From Watersipora subatra (Eukaryota; Bryozoa; Gymnolaemata; Cheilostomatida; Watersiporidae), in the NCBI RefSeq assembly GCF_963576615.1, contig NC_088711.1, positions 8,550,869 to 8,614,868 of the forward strand: DNA of 64,000 nucleotides, in the 5' to 3' direction. Position 1 is the stretch's first letter. Each line of letters starts with the position of its first letter. The translations under genes and the position numbers were made by a program. Positions 1 through 12,100 of the stretch are shown one piece after another. The notes beneath the pieces are model-generated. The model was given only the letters and a program-made list of their open reading frames with translations, had not been told where the DNA came from and ran no database searches.

Positions 1-399
1 GTTGTCTCATCACACACCAAGGGTAAAACTTCTCTTTTCTTATACTAAAAAAATCTAATTAACAGTGCAATCTGTTAATCTGTCCTTTGTTATTTAGTGT
101 CCTTACTAATTTTTCTCTTCGATTAATTTAATAAACCCGAAGCTTTGCACTTTCATTTTCAAGGTTTGAAAATACATTTGTGTATGTTAACAATTGGGTG
201 AACAGATTTAAGCTTATGTAGATACATTTGGTAGGTTGAAAATTTGCGAGAGATTCTTTAATATCTATGGAGCTGATAATACTTAGGCCCGGTCTATGAG
301 TTGTCTGAATACCCCTAAGACGACAGGACACTCTAAATTAATAGGTGCAAGTAGAGTGTCTCAGGGGAAACAGTGTGCTACAGCATTATTAAATTGTGA

Positions 400-1000
400 C
401 AGTGGGTAGATGTCTAGTGATTATGCAGTTTCTGGTAGTACTCTCACATAACGTATAGTTCTGGGAAAAAAGCTGTTGTGAAGTAAACTGGAGGTTGCAT
501 ATAATGAAATGAATTCCCCATAGCTAACTACACGAGTGACAATTATTGTTTTAGATCTATTTGTGATTATTTTATTTTAATTGGATGAAATAACACTGTG
601 TCGATCCTCGTTTTGGAGGATTTTAGTACATAAAACTACCCTACGGTTTTGCCTTTGCCTGAATAAGGTCGGCCACCCTAACTGTTTATGGGCTTTGGTG
701 ATACCGTCACAACTTTTCCGACTGCTCACAAATCTAATGGCTCTAATCTGTACACCTTCGAATGAGTTTATCATAGCTTTGTTGGTAGGGGTACACATTA
801 CATCAGCATACTCTAAGATGGGGCTACATAGGCTGGTGTAAACGAGCAACCAGTTGTTTTAGGGTAATTTTACTAGCTTTCTCAGTATCAAATGCAATAC
901 GTTGGTCAAAGTGTAGATGTTGTGCAGAATGACACCTAGATATTTGTGTTTTCTACCCACAGGGCACGCCACGAGTCAAGTTTGTGTTGTAACTAGGGTT
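400..1000 (-). pseudogene. Non-LTR retrotransposon RT C-terminus remnant
   Basis: Decayed 3' end of a Jockey/CR1/L2-type reverse transcriptase gene, read from about 970 down to 400. Three blocks typical of these proteins appear in order but in shifted frames: KYLGVIL near 920, then SPILEYADVMCTP and GVQIRAIRF in a 90-residue open stretch at 849-577, and finally SFFPRTIRYVRVLP near 440-480. The LEYA and FFPRTI motifs are family landmarks. Frameshifts and stops show it is dead. Only the C-terminal thumb region and tail are present, as expected for a 5'-truncated insertion; the sequence below 400 may be its 3' UTR. Confidence 0.75.
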
Positions 1001-1003
1001 TAG

Positions 1004-1036
1004 TCAAAACCCTAAACCCCATGTTTAGGGTTTTGA
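1004..1036. repeat. Hairpin with 14-bp arms
   Basis: Perfect inverted repeat: TCAAAACCCTAAAC (1004-1017), 5-nt loop, then its complement (1023-1036). It happens to contain TTTAGGG. It is a single copy, not a telomeric array. Confidence 0.7.
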
Positions 1037-1040
1037 TGAT

Positions 1041-2970
1041 ATGGCGTGAAAATTTGAAAAATATTTGTCACTCAGTACGATACCATGCACTAGTTCCGTA
1101 AATAGGTCTTGTATCCAAGTTGTATGAAACGTACAAAACTGTCAACAGCTGTTAACGCAATACACTCGACAATCAAGGAAAGCTATACCTCTTTTCTAAC
1201 GTCACTATAATATTGGATTAGTATTTATTAAATTGAAACGAAAAACAAAAAAAACTTATTTTAGAGAGAGTTGTTTGACGTTATATCCAGATTTGTTAAT
1301 GCAACATATGGTTGTTTGTTATTTTTCTCATCGAAGTATAGCAATAATATTAAGACACGTTTACTCTAAGGGCATGGCGTCTGCATCAAACAAAAAAATC
1401 TGACAGAAGCGGAATGAGATGAAACGTCACTGCAATACCTACACACTAATATTTTGACAATTACAGATTAATAGCACTTGTCGTCCCTTCTCCCCGATCG
1501 TCCCGTCTAAAACTTGTTTCAAACGACTCGTTAACGCAAGGTTTACAACCCGTAATCCTACTAGCTGACGGCAAGCTAAATCCTACGATTTCACGCTACC
1601 CGGAAACAGTCCTCGTGCTAGATCACAAGTTTTGAAGATCTATACAGACCCCTCTAATACACAAAATTTCTGCTGTCGCAAAAAACAACAGTTTCAATTA
1701 TAGTATGATATTATAGTATGGTATTATAGTGCTGTTTCATCATGAAAAATGTAAAAACAGTTTGGTGTTATAAAATAAACTGCCACGAGTCTTCGGTGTG
1801 GTAGTTGTCATACACGCTAAAATTCATTTAAAACTACGTCGGTTTTAAATGAATTTGAAGTCTGCTTTGACTAGCTACTTGCAAATGGTTTTTGAATGCA
1901 AATTGCTGTATTCTAAATGAGTAGATCTTCCGTGCACAACTTTAATTGTTGCAAATGAATTGGATGATTGCTTGTTATAGCCGTTTATTAGGCACGCGAA
2001 GAATAGACGGATAACAACTGAAAAGTCGAACACAATCAAGTGTGATGCTGAAATGCGTTTAATGTGATAACAAGGACATAAACAGTTATACGTATTTGTA
2101 AACGTCATAAAAAGTATAGCGCGTGTGTACAATCCTACCACCTTTATCAGTATACTGTTGTTGTAGCATTCTTGTTAATAGTTGATTAGAAAGTAGTCCA
2201 ATGTAAAGTTCTGTCAAGTCTTGGTATATTCTCTTATTAGAACACCAGATTGAAGATTTAAGTAAATGGGATGCGGTAATCTTCCAAGTTGTCATTATTT
2301 TACGCTTTCGCTGCAATCTAGCTTTAGTGGTTATGGCCGGCTTAATGCTGAGCTGGGTAAAGTAATCATTAAAAATAATCATATAAAAAGCTAAGAACTT
2401 AGTGATAGGATGGTAATCTTCTTGACAATGTCTTTGGGCTTTTGAGGGTGTCATTGCAAAAAATAAAATTAAAATATGTAGTTGAATGGCTGAGACATAT
2501 ACGTTTAAGTTTGCTTGCCTCACAGTGTAAGCCAGAAAATATAATTACCAACAGAACATGGAAATATATCAGTGCTTGACATTCTCCATAAAATATTATC
2601 ACTGTAGTGAGGCTAGATAAAATCAGTGTCATGCTGGTTATTGATAATATCATTTAGAATGTTCCAGATGTTCTATTAAAAATAATTTCTGTTGAATGAA
2701 CCAAAATGTTATCACTTTGGAGCATGTAGAGAGTCAACAACCTTTACTTTTGATATTTATCAGAATGCTTTATTTGTCAACAATAACTGGAGCTGTAAAA
2801 TTCAAAAAACAAATAGTACAACCTATTCATTAACCTATAAGAAAATTGACCCAGCCTACTTTTAATGCTTTACTAAGTTATCAACTTTAAAATCTATAGC
2901 AACATATAGTGTCTTACATGAAATATTTTGATTAATAAAATTGGAAAAATCTAAAATGTCCAGTTCTGTA
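1041..2970. other. Unassigned AT-rich sequence
   Basis: No recognised gene. It holds a short hairpin (1820-1834 with 1842-1856) and open stretches on the minus strand, the longest 145 codons at 2523-2086, with no domain I recognise and no convincing splice neighbours. Confidence 0.5.
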
Positions 2971-2975
2971 GATCA

Positions 2976-3047
2976 TGTTGTATCTTATTAGGATCTGAAT
3001 CAGCTTTATGGTTTACACATGTTTATTGTTCCCTTCATGGACGAACA
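2976..3047 (-). repeat. 3' LTR of the Gypsy element (72 bp)
   Basis: Identical over all 72 bases to 7356-7427; starts TGTTCG and ends AACA on the minus strand. Confidence 0.95.
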
Positions 3048-3230
3048 CTCATCACACCAAATCTCGTGATTAATGAGAACCAAACATTGAACAGATAGGG
3101 AAGATAACTCTAATATACAACAACTCTTCCATATCTCAATAAAAATCTAGATACAGCTGATTACTTGATTGTCGAATTCGCACAGAAAAAATAATACTCT
3201 ATAATAATTAATATCGGGGTAATAGTAATA

Positions 3231-6200
3231 TTAAACTTCTTCAATCAGTCTCTTAGGTGGCTGCCGCTCTCGGTTAGATTGTCGGATAGCTGTAGGCGTA
3301 GGTAGGGATATGCGAGGAGTGGCAGGAGAAATCGCGGACGCCGCGCCACCAACACCAGGCAGCGCCCCTCCAGGCGGGCCGGGCGCAGCCGGACATCCCA
3401 CAGACTCGCCTCGATCCGACACACTTTCCGGATCTACAACAAGCGGCGGATTTGGGTCAATCACATTCAAAGGTGCCTGGAACTCTTCAAACTGAGTATC
3501 AACCAGCCTTGGTTTAAGCTGGTCAAAGTGTCTTTTCCATATTTTATTATTGATCTCTATACTATATAGTAATTGCCCTTCTCTTGACCTAACCCTGCCT
3601 TCTAGCCACTTTGTACTACCTACATAGCTACGTGCCCAGACTAATTCCCCTGTTTGAAATCTGATAGGTTTTCTACCTCCACCCCTTGTAACGTAATGAT
3701 CTTCCAAGGTTGGTCTAATCATATTTAACTTGGTAGTGAGCTCCCTTCCCATGAATCGTAGAGCGGGCGACTCCCCGGTGCCTATGTGCGGACAATTTCT
3801 ATAAGCTAGTAAGAATCTATCTAAACACAATTGTATACTATCAGTTGGATTCTCTTCCATACACAACTGTAAGCCATGTTTGATTGTTTTGACGAAACGC
3901 TCTGCCTGCCCATTCGTAGCTGGATGATAAGGAGCAGATCTAGTATGCTTGACCCCATTCGATTGTAAAAACTGTTGAAACTCATAAGACACAAACTGCG
4001 GCCCATTATCGGATACCAACTCTTGGATCAAACCGTATCTCGACATATAGTTAGCAAGCATTCCGATCGTACTAGTAGACGTAGTGCTAGTAGTTAAATA
4101 TACTTCTGGCCATTTAGAGTACGCGTCTACTATTATCAGCAGCATTGTTCCTTTGATTGGTCCCGCATAGTCAATGTGAACTCTTTGCATAGCTTTTTTA
4201 GCTGGTAACCACGGGTGAACTTCAACTTTTGGCGGATCTCCCCCCAGTGACTGACAAAGTGGGCATGCTTTGCAACATAACTCTATGTCTCGATCAAAAC
4301 CAGGCCACCATATAAACGAGCGTCCTAAAGCCTTCATTTTACTCATGCCTAAATGACCCTGATGGAGCTCCTCTAATAGTTTAGCCCTGAGCTTCTCTGA
4401 AACTATTACTCGTAACCCCCACATTAACACTCCTACTAGAGACATTTCGCTTTTCTTAGCTATGAAAGGTTTCATTGATTCAGATGATGCTTTTTCTAAA
4501 CCACCCTCCCGTAACCTACCTACTACTTCTGACAATACCACATCTGTACGAGTGGCTACTGCAACTTGTTCAGAATTAACCGGTAAACTTGCTGCTCGGA
4601 ATACATAAGCTACTTCCTCCTTTTCAGACTGATCATTATCACCTTTCTCAGCTGGATATCTAGACAGAAAATCTGCTGGATTTTGTTCACTTCGACAACA
4701 CTCAATCTGATAGTTAAACCCAGATAATTTTAAGGCCCATCGTTGTAATCTCTCTGCTGCCATGACTGATATGCCAGCTTTGGATCCAAATATTATGCTT
4801 AATGGCTGGTTGTCAGTGACTAGTGTAAATGTACGCCCAAAGATAAAATAATAAAAGCGCTCAACTCTAAAAACTATGGCCAAAGCTTCCCTTTCTAGCT
4901 GAGGGTAGTTTCGCTCAGCTTTCGACAAAACTCTACTAGCAAACTGAATCGGCTGACACTGACCATCAGCTGACCTATGGGACAAAACCGCGGCTACTCC
5001 ATCTCTAGAGGCATCACAAGTAAGTACAACCGGTTTGTTTGGATCAAAATGAATCAGAAACTCACTAGTAATCAACAACTTCTTAGACGTCTCAAACGCT
5101 TTCTGCGCTTCTAAACCCCAGACTGGCGAATCAACAGCGACCTTCAATAACTCTGTTAGCGGCTTCACCACTTCTGAAAATCTCGGAATGAATTTTCTAT
5201 AGAAACCCAGCATGCCTAGATACGACGTCAACTTTTTGTCATCCTTAGGTACACTGGTATCAACGATACTTTCTACCTTACTAGGGACAGGCTTTACACC
5301 TTTCTCATCAATTATATGACCTAGGCATTGCACCGAAAGCTGCATGAACTTACACTTACGCTTGTTCAGTCTCAACCCAAACTGTTCTAGTCTATCCATT
5401 ACGGCATCAAGGTTTATATTATGCTCAGGCTTAGAAGTACCGGAAACTAAAATGTCATCATAGTAGACTTGAACCCCTGGTAATCCATTTAAAACTTGCT
5501 CCATCGCATGCTGCCAGATAGCAGGAGCCGTCTTGATACCGAAGGCCAAACGTTTAAATCTAAACAAACCTTTGCATGTAGCTATAGTTAACAAGTCCCT
5601 GTACTGCTCATCTACTACCATCTGGTTGTAGGCAGCTGATAAATCTAGTGTTGTAAACAGCTTACTACCCGACAGTTTGGACAGAATGTCATCCATGTGT
5701 ATCTGGGGAGGGGACAACTCTTGTAAACATGAGTTAATAGTGGGTTTAAAATTACCGCATAGCCTAAGACTACCATTTTCTTTCACTACTGGTACTACCC
5801 CTGACGCCCACTCACTAAATTCTACAGGCTCGACTATTCCTTCTTTTACTAGCCGGTCTAACTCGACTTCAACCGATTCTTTTAGTGCAAGTGGTATTCT
5901 ATATGCTTTCTCCCTAACTGGCTTACTACCCTCTTTCAAATACAACTTAGCTGTTATGTTTTTCAGGGTCCCTAAACCAGGCTGGAATAACTCAGTGTGA
6001 CGAGCCAACACCTCATCCAATGACAGACCGTCTCCACCACTTACCTTGCCAATCCCTCCAGCGTGTAAAACCGATGACCAGTCTATAGGAAGCCGTCGCA
6101 TCCAGTCCCGCCCCAGAAGAACACATCTAGCACCAGTGACCACATACAACCACAGATTCCCCGACCATCCGGCATAGCGCACCTCTGCCCACAGCCTTCC

Positions 6201-7316
6201 TTTGCAGGCTACCGATTCACCTGTAAAACTATAAAAGTTCTTATTAGATGGTTGTAAAACTAAATGTTTAAATTTAGTGTCATACACATAATCAGGGATT
6301 AGAGTGGTAGAGCATCCGGTATCAACTTCCATGTTTAGCTCTACTTGATTTATTTCACAGGTAACAGTTATTGGATGGCCATGTTTAGGTAAACTTTCAG
6401 TTGCGTGTACTACCTCCGAAGTAAGATATACAGGATTCTCTCCATCTTCATCATCTCCGGATTCTCCGCTTCGATGGTTGGACGGGCCAGTACTGTCTAC
6501 GGTTTTTACACTGCTGCCGTTCTCCTGGTTAGGTTTCTTCTTCTGGTCATTCTGGCGGCACACGGGTTTTATATGACCTTTCTTATGGCATTGATGACAT
6601 TCCGCGTCCTTAAAAGGGCAGTTATTGGCCAGATGGGTCCTTCGGCCACATCGGTAGCAGGACTTGTTACCTTGTGGTGAAAAGTTTCGTTGGACTACCT
6701 GCGCAACGACCTCTTTATTGGCACCCAGTTCGCGATGCTTTTCATTAGACCGAGTTTGGCTGGCCTGATTGAATATCATCATTTGTTCACGTGCCGCTTC
6801 GTGAGCTCTAGCATCAGCTTTGGCTTGATCAAATGTCAGCGCTGCATTTCGAAACAATTTCTCTCGCAACCGTTCATCATAACATCCATAGACCAGCTGA
6901 TCTCTAAGATGTTCATTGCGTGTATTGTCAGCAAAACCGCAATCTTGAATTAGTCCAGTGATTCGTACTAGATATGCATCAACCGACTCTTCCATTTCCT
7001 GTTTGGCTGATCGAAATTTGAAACGTTCTATAAGCACATTTGCTCGTGGTTGAAAGTGATTATCAAATCTCACTAAGATTTGATTAAGTGTTTCTCCGTG
7101 GTCCTCCGCCAAATCAAATGTATTATATATGCGAAGCAATTCAGGACCTCCCAGTGTCAGAAGGATTGCTTGCTTTCTAGCTTCAGCATCATCAGGAATA
7201 CCTGATGCAATGAGGTACAGCTTCAGTTGCTGTTTAAAAGTTCTCCAGTTTTCCAGAGTGGGAGGTTTTCCCATTACACACAGTAGTGTAGGAGCTTTAA
7301 TTCCCATCTCTGCCAT
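3231..7316 (-). CDS. Gag-Pol polyprotein of the Gypsy element
   Basis: Single uninterrupted frame of 1361 codons; the start chosen is the first ATG (7316). Domains in order: Gag; two CCHC zinc knuckles of spacing C-x2-C-x4-H-x4-C at about residues 220-253; retropepsin with MEVDTGCSTTLIP near 332; reverse transcriptase with LDLSAAYNQM and the YYDD box near 617; RNase H with TCDASRDGVAAVL near 767; integrase with an HHCC zinc-binding region near 990 and the catalytic triad in IDYAGPI (about 1047), SDNGPQF (about 1104) and NGQAERF (about 1137). The C-terminal tail is proline-rich. Gag and Pol are fused without a frameshift or stop. All catalytic residues I can check are present, so it may be active. 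It makes virus-like particles and cDNA and integrates it; no envelope gene is present. Confidence 0.97.
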   Translation of the reverse strand: MAEMGIKAPTLLCVMGKPPTLENWRTFKQQLKLYLIASGIPDDAEARKQAILLTLGGPELLRIYNTFDLAEDHGETLNQILVRFDNHFQPRANVLIERFKFRSAKQEMEESVDAYLVRITGLIQDCGFADNTRNEHLRDQLVYGCYDERLREKLFRNAALTFDQAKADARAHEAAREQMMIFNQASQTRSNEKHRELGANKEVVAQVVQRNFSPQGNKSCYRCGRRTHLANNCPFKDAECHQCHKKGHIKPVCRQNDQKKKPNQENGSSVKTVDSTGPSNHRSGESGDDEDGENPVYLTSEVVHATESLPKHGHPITVTCEINQVELNMEVDTGCSTTLIPDYVYDTKFKHLVLQPSNKNFYSFTGESVACKGRLWAEVRYAGWSGNLWLYVVTGARCVLLGRDWMRRLPIDWSSVLHAGGIGKVSGGDGLSLDEVLARHTELFQPGLGTLKNITAKLYLKEGSKPVREKAYRIPLALKESVEVELDRLVKEGIVEPVEFSEWASGVVPVVKENGSLRLCGNFKPTINSCLQELSPPQIHMDDILSKLSGSKLFTTLDLSAAYNQMVVDEQYRDLLTIATCKGLFRFKRLAFGIKTAPAIWQHAMEQVLNGLPGVQVYYDDILVSGTSKPEHNINLDAVMDRLEQFGLRLNKRKCKFMQLSVQCLGHIIDEKGVKPVPSKVESIVDTSVPKDDKKLTSYLGMLGFYRKFIPRFSEVVKPLTELLKVAVDSPVWGLEAQKAFETSKKLLITSEFLIHFDPNKPVVLTCDASRDGVAAVLSHRSADGQCQPIQFASRVLSKAERNYPQLEREALAIVFRVERFYYFIFGRTFTLVTDNQPLSIIFGSKAGISVMAAERLQRWALKLSGFNYQIECCRSEQNPADFLSRYPAEKGDNDQSEKEEVAYVFRAASLPVNSEQVAVATRTDVVLSEVVGRLREGGLEKASSESMKPFIAKKSEMSLVGVLMWGLRVIVSEKLRAKLLEELHQGHLGMSKMKALGRSFIWWPGFDRDIELCCKACPLCQSLGGDPPKVEVHPWLPAKKAMQRVHIDYAGPIKGTMLLIIVDAYSKWPEVYLTTSTTSTSTIGMLANYMSRYGLIQELVSDNGPQFVSYEFQQFLQSNGVKHTRSAPYHPATNGQAERFVKTIKHGLQLCMEENPTDSIQLCLDRFLLAYRNCPHIGTGESPALRFMGRELTTKLNMIRPTLEDHYVTRGGGRKPIRFQTGELVWARSYVGSTKWLEGRVRSREGQLLYSIEINNKIWKRHFDQLKPRLVDTQFEEFQAPLNVIDPNPPLVVDPESVSDRGESVGCPAAPGPPGGALPGVGGAASAISPATPRISLPTPTAIRQSNRERQPPKRLIEEV

Positions 7317-7342
7317 TGTGCTATTACTGCTAATCCCATCCA

Positions 7343-7352
7343 ATCGTCGCCA
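7343..7352 (-). promoter_or_regulatory. Primer-binding site of the Gypsy element
   Basis: TGGCGACGA, complementary to a tRNA 3' end of the form TCGTCGCCA, lies 3 nt inside the 5' LTR. The tRNA-Ser identity is inferred. Confidence 0.7.
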
Positions 7353-7355
7353 ATT

Positions 7356-7427
7356 TGTTGTATCTTATTAGGATCTGAATCAGCTTTATGGTTTACACAT
7401 GTTTATTGTTCCCTTCATGGACGAACA
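7356..7427 (-). repeat. 5' LTR of the Gypsy element (72 bp)
   Basis: Identical to the 3' LTR. At 72 bp it must hold promoter, polyadenylation signal and R region, which is extremely compact; AATAAA occurs within it on the minus strand. Confidence 0.95.
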
Positions 7428-7432
7428 GATCA

Positions 7433-9122
7433 CATCTTTTTTATGAGTAGCAGTAGTTTTAATAAGAGAAAAATAGCTATCTTTTACAATTCTTAATTTT
7501 TACCACTAAACAAACCAGGCACCGAAAGTATCTTTTATTTTAGGCATCGTTAAATGGTTAGAGATAGATGTTACCTTTATTCACACTAGTCAATGCCGTT
7601 TGAACAACATAGACTGCGAGACAAAAATAAAATTAACAAATAGTAAAGTAGGGCCTAAATTATGAGTATTAAAATAGAAAGTTTATTACATAACACTGCT
7701 CTACAACGTGGATTGTTGGGGGGTTGGTTTTTGGCATAAGTGTTGTGTTTTTTTGGAGAAGTAGTTTTGAATATTTAAAGCAGGAAATATCTAAAAAAAT
7801 TTTGCTAAATGACTTTGGTTAAATTGTGGTAGCAAATAATAATAATAATCACTCTGAAGCTGTTGGCATCATCTTTACTAATGTTTTTGCGAGAAATGCT
7901 TTTTGTTGTTTTATTTTTATATAATAGATGAACTGGTATGCTATTGGATCAAGTTAGTTGTGTAAGTTTGGTGAGTGTAAAGAACAGAGATGAAGTTGCT
8001 ATACTAACAATTTGTATTCTTGGGTATATGAGATAGAGTAATATGTATGGACTGCTGGATATGTAAAGAAATATGATTTTTGTGATGATGCTCATCGAAG
8101 GATTTGGTTAAAAAAATGTAGTAGATGGAATACTAGCATTACTTAGTGTTAAGCTATTACCAAAGCACTAGGTTCAACTTAATAATGGAAATATTGAAAA
8201 ATGCTATTTGCATGTTTTGCAAAAAAATGAGTTACATAGTTTTAATCTAACATAATCTACATAGATTTAAACTTACAAAAAGCAATAATTATAGTGCTAA
8301 TTCCTTATTTTTTTCAAATGTTAAATATATGCAGGATGTATTTCAGAAATGTAATTTTTTTGTCAGTTGACAGCATCGCTGTCAGCTCATCAGATTAGAT
8401 TGCTGTTAAACTTGCCTCTATTACTAGCTGTTTCTTTTTATAAACTGTAAATGAAAGAAAACATCAAGAAAACAACCCTTGAACAATTGACTAAAAATTT
8501 ATATTCTTGGCTTTCAATCAACAACTTAATTGTATGCAATTATGTAATAGATAATGAAGGAAGTCTGAGATGATATATACACATCTGTCTGTATACACAT
8601 CTGTACTTAACTTATCATAAATCTGGCCATATATAGTACTCTTGTGGTAGTATAGACCCAATGCCTTGAGAATTCTCCATTTTTGCAATAACTTCTCTGA
8701 AGTAATGTAGGTTCAAATCAGTTTAAGATCAGTATGTTGCATACGAACATACTATAATCTCTTTCGCTCAGCAAGCTCTTGCTAAGATCCTTGTAATTAG
8801 TAAATAGTGTTGTAGGTGAAGTCTCGGTAGAACTCACTGTCAGTATATGTCATAATATATGTTTGTATCAATTGAAGGAGGCGCCGGATAGATACATGTA
8901 CATGTAGTTATATTGTACTACATGTAACTACATGTATATGTAGTTATATTGTCTGTCATTCAGAAGGCTTTTAGTTTAATCAAAACTTGTCTGATACGAT
9001 TATAAATGAAATAAACATCCAGTGATTTTGAGAATGTTGAATAAGGTGACCACATGATTATTCCTTATATTTTTAGACCATGGATAATTGCTAGAATTGA
9101 TCTCCGCAGTTACAGACCAAAT
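7433..9122. other. Region upstream of SLC25A17
   Basis: No gene seen. AT-rich; it should contain the SLC25A17 promoter and 5' UTR. A short palindromic stretch of ACATGTA and GTAGTTATATTGT motifs lies at 8895-8955. Confidence 0.5.
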
Positions 9123-12100
9123 ATGGCTCTCATATCTGGACTCCGGGATGTCCTTTCTTACAACAGCTTGGTCCATGCTGTGGCTGGGGCCACTGTTAGT
9201 ATACCACTATTCTAGCTCTCTTGCTCTCCGGCTTCCAGCTGTTTCATTTATATATATATATATATATGTAAATACTAGCAAAATTCCGGGCATTGCACGG
9301 GTATTAAAAATCAGCTTATAAACAATGAGAAGTTATGTAGTTGCCTGTGACTTGCCATTAGCCTTACACATTGCCAATGGCTAATTTGAGTAAGCTTTCT
9401 AATAAGAGTCGTGAGAGCAATCATAAAATGACATTGTGTCGTAATACAGCGCAGTATGCGTATTTTTACCCACATAACGACATATGTGGGTGAATGAATC
9501 TCAATGAAACCATTATTTTCGGATAGCTCAATGGTTTAGCATGTCGTCCGGGAATGAGAGGTTCCGAGATTAAATCTTTTGTGATACAGACTCTTCATTC
9601 TAAGATTTTAATAGCTATAACTGTACAAACCGAATCACACACAAAATTTGAGATTTATATATATATATATATATATATTAATTTTATTTAATTTATGTAT
9701 ATATAAATTTTTAAAATTAGACGATTTCTGACTAAAATATTGTGGCAACTACAACATTGTTTCACCTTGTCACTCATCAGGCCTGAATCCAAGTCTCATC
9801 AGACCCAAGTCACAGCCTGACAAGCGCCAAGCACGAAACAACGTTATAGCTGCCACGAGAAAATTTTAGTCAAAAATCATTTAATTTTAATAAAAAAGAG
9901 CTCTAAACTGTGCAAGTTTAGAGTTATTCTTTTAACTTGATTTTTATAAAACGACATAAATATTTATATATTTATTGATATATATTTAGATATATTTATA
10001 TGTACCTATATAAATATATATATTTATACATTTATATATATTTTATATATACACGGTTAAGTACTGTTAGGATATTGGTTGAGGCAAATTAATTTTTCTT
10101 CAGCTTATGTATTTGAAGAAAAAAAATTGTGCTGTGTAAGCAATCTACTGTAAGGTTGCTTTCGTCTAGCAAAATCACCAAAAGTTTGCTGTTTCCTATT
10201 GTATTCTCATCATATATGTTTCAGGGGGGATTTACAGCCATGACTGTGTTTTATCCATTAGACACAGTCAGGGTTATCCTTCAAGGTAAGACAACTTTTC
10301 ATTACATTCATATGCAACGTTTTTAGAATAATCGAACTCAATGCAAATGATGATCTAAACTTCCTGAATGTTTGTTCACCCCAATAGCTCTGATAAGTTT
10401 ATATTTGTTTGTATAGTTGATGATGAGGCCAAAGCGAAAAGTATGATCCAGCTAATTAGAGAAATATTTGAGAAACAAGGCATGTGAGTATTTCGTTCAC
10501 TTATTAATTTTATTTGTGGAAACAACACTACACGGCGATAGACTCTTATAATACTCGCTAAATATTGGACACGCTTTTTACATGAGATATTCACAAAGTT
10601 CACCTTTTTATATCTGCTCCTAATTTCATGTACACGTAGTAGAGCGTGGCTGTGGTACTATGATAATATGTGATAATGATAATAATATGATACTCAAGTT
10701 GAGCCTGCATAGTTTACTCTTCTGCTGATTCTTGCTATAACATAAGCTGTGTCCGTCTGTCCAAAGCCACGCGGAAGTCAAACACACTACCATCTGCGCC
10801 ACTCGACCACCTTTCCATACTAAGAATAATTGTGCACATAGTTATTACACATCGTGATCTCTCGACGGGACATAACTGCCAGTGTACTAGTCTATGTATA
10901 TGTATCTCAGTGTTTTAATTGGTTTCAATGCTTCGAATAGATTTGGAGTGGCTTCCTCTCAGAATCATAGCAATGGTAAAATCCGAACGCATTTGGCGCC
11001 ATTTCGTTTCACTAAATTTGTGTGAAAGCATTCGCTGTGAAACTGCTATTCATCTTCACAGGAAAGGTTACTGCAGATAGATTGGAATCAATCAATAGAT
11101 CACTCTAAAGTGAATTGATTCATGAAACATTATTCTCAATCATAGACATCCGTAAGGCTAATTTAAGCTCAGTAGTTATCTTTCATAGGTGGTAAGATGT
11201 TTAAGAATATGTCAGTCTAGGTTCAAGCAGCTTTTCTACTAGTTGCTTAAGTGTACAAACTTCATTTTAGTACAGTTTAGAATATTTGTAAAATATTATT
11301 TTTGTTTGAACCCATTTTTATTAACAGTTCAATACAATCATGGTTTACCTACTTAAAATTGTTGTAGTACTTAGTCACTTTTTGTTCACAATTGTAACAA
11401 GATTTTAGATATACAGTATGTACGTATATATATAAACAGTATAAACACTAAACTGGAGTAAACAATTATCTGAAGGATAGCTATTTGAGTAAAACTAATG
11501 AAGCGTGCTCATTTACTGGATTTCCATGCTTCTAATGGATGACTGAAACGAAACGAAATGAATCAATGCCATGGTCAGGGGTCTACTGTAATTATTACTC
11601 ATGACAATCTCTCATGGCACATCGGATGATCAGGACGCTAATATAGCTAATAGTTTCTCTGGTTAATCCTTCTGGCCATTTTACTGGACTCTGTATGTAC
11701 ATCATACGATGACTCTTTTTTCTAGCTGATGTATTTGCTAAAACCGGCATACATATACGCATACAGAGGGAGTACATCATATACATAGAGAAACATAATA
11801 GATATTGAGCTGTCCATCAGACAGTATTGATATTTGCATAGTTATCTAGTGTAGAAGTTTGATCTTGTACATGCTACCTGCTGTCACGCATCGATGTTAA
11901 AAGGTTTGTATCATGTAGGATGTTGTCATGGAAACTATATCTATTGTTGCAGTAAGGGATTCTATAAGGGTTGGTTCCCTGTCATCTCATCTCTCTGGTG
12001 CTCTAACTTTGTATACTTCTACTCATACAACATCCTAAAGCTATTATTTTATGGTAAAACCAAGCCAACTCCTTGGAAGGACATGGGAGCTGCGAGCCTA

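Larger units (their letters stand above)
2971..7432 (-). mobile_element. Complete Ty3/Gypsy LTR retrotransposon, mag-like
   Basis: Element 2976-7427 flanked on both sides by the 5-bp direct repeat GATCA (2971-2975 and 7428-7432). Both LTRs are 72 bp, identical to each other, and run TGTT...AACA in the element's orientation. Three bases inside the 5' LTR lies TGGCGACGA, matching the 3' end expected of a tRNA-Ser and so a likely primer-binding site. One long gag-pol frame fills the interior. The region upstream of the 3' LTR is only weakly purine-rich. Very short LTRs and a tRNA-Ser-type primer site are known from the mag lineage; that assignment is inference. Identical LTRs and an open frame point to recent insertion. 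Confidence 0.95.

Noticed and set aside
1004-1036. Telomere-type TTTAGGG motif
   Set aside because: Only isolated copies within a hairpin, not a tandem array.
2086-2653. Minus-strand open frames of 84 and 145 codons
   Set aside because: No domain, AT-driven composition and no splice partners; not called as a gene.
7317-7343. TTG start nine codons upstream for the Gypsy gag-pol
   Set aside because: It lies in the primer-binding site; the first ATG is at 7316.
9088-9321. 77-codon + strand frame starting LELISAV
   Set aside because: Wrong frame over SLC25A17 exon 1; the conserved SLVHAVAGAT is read from the ATG at 9123.
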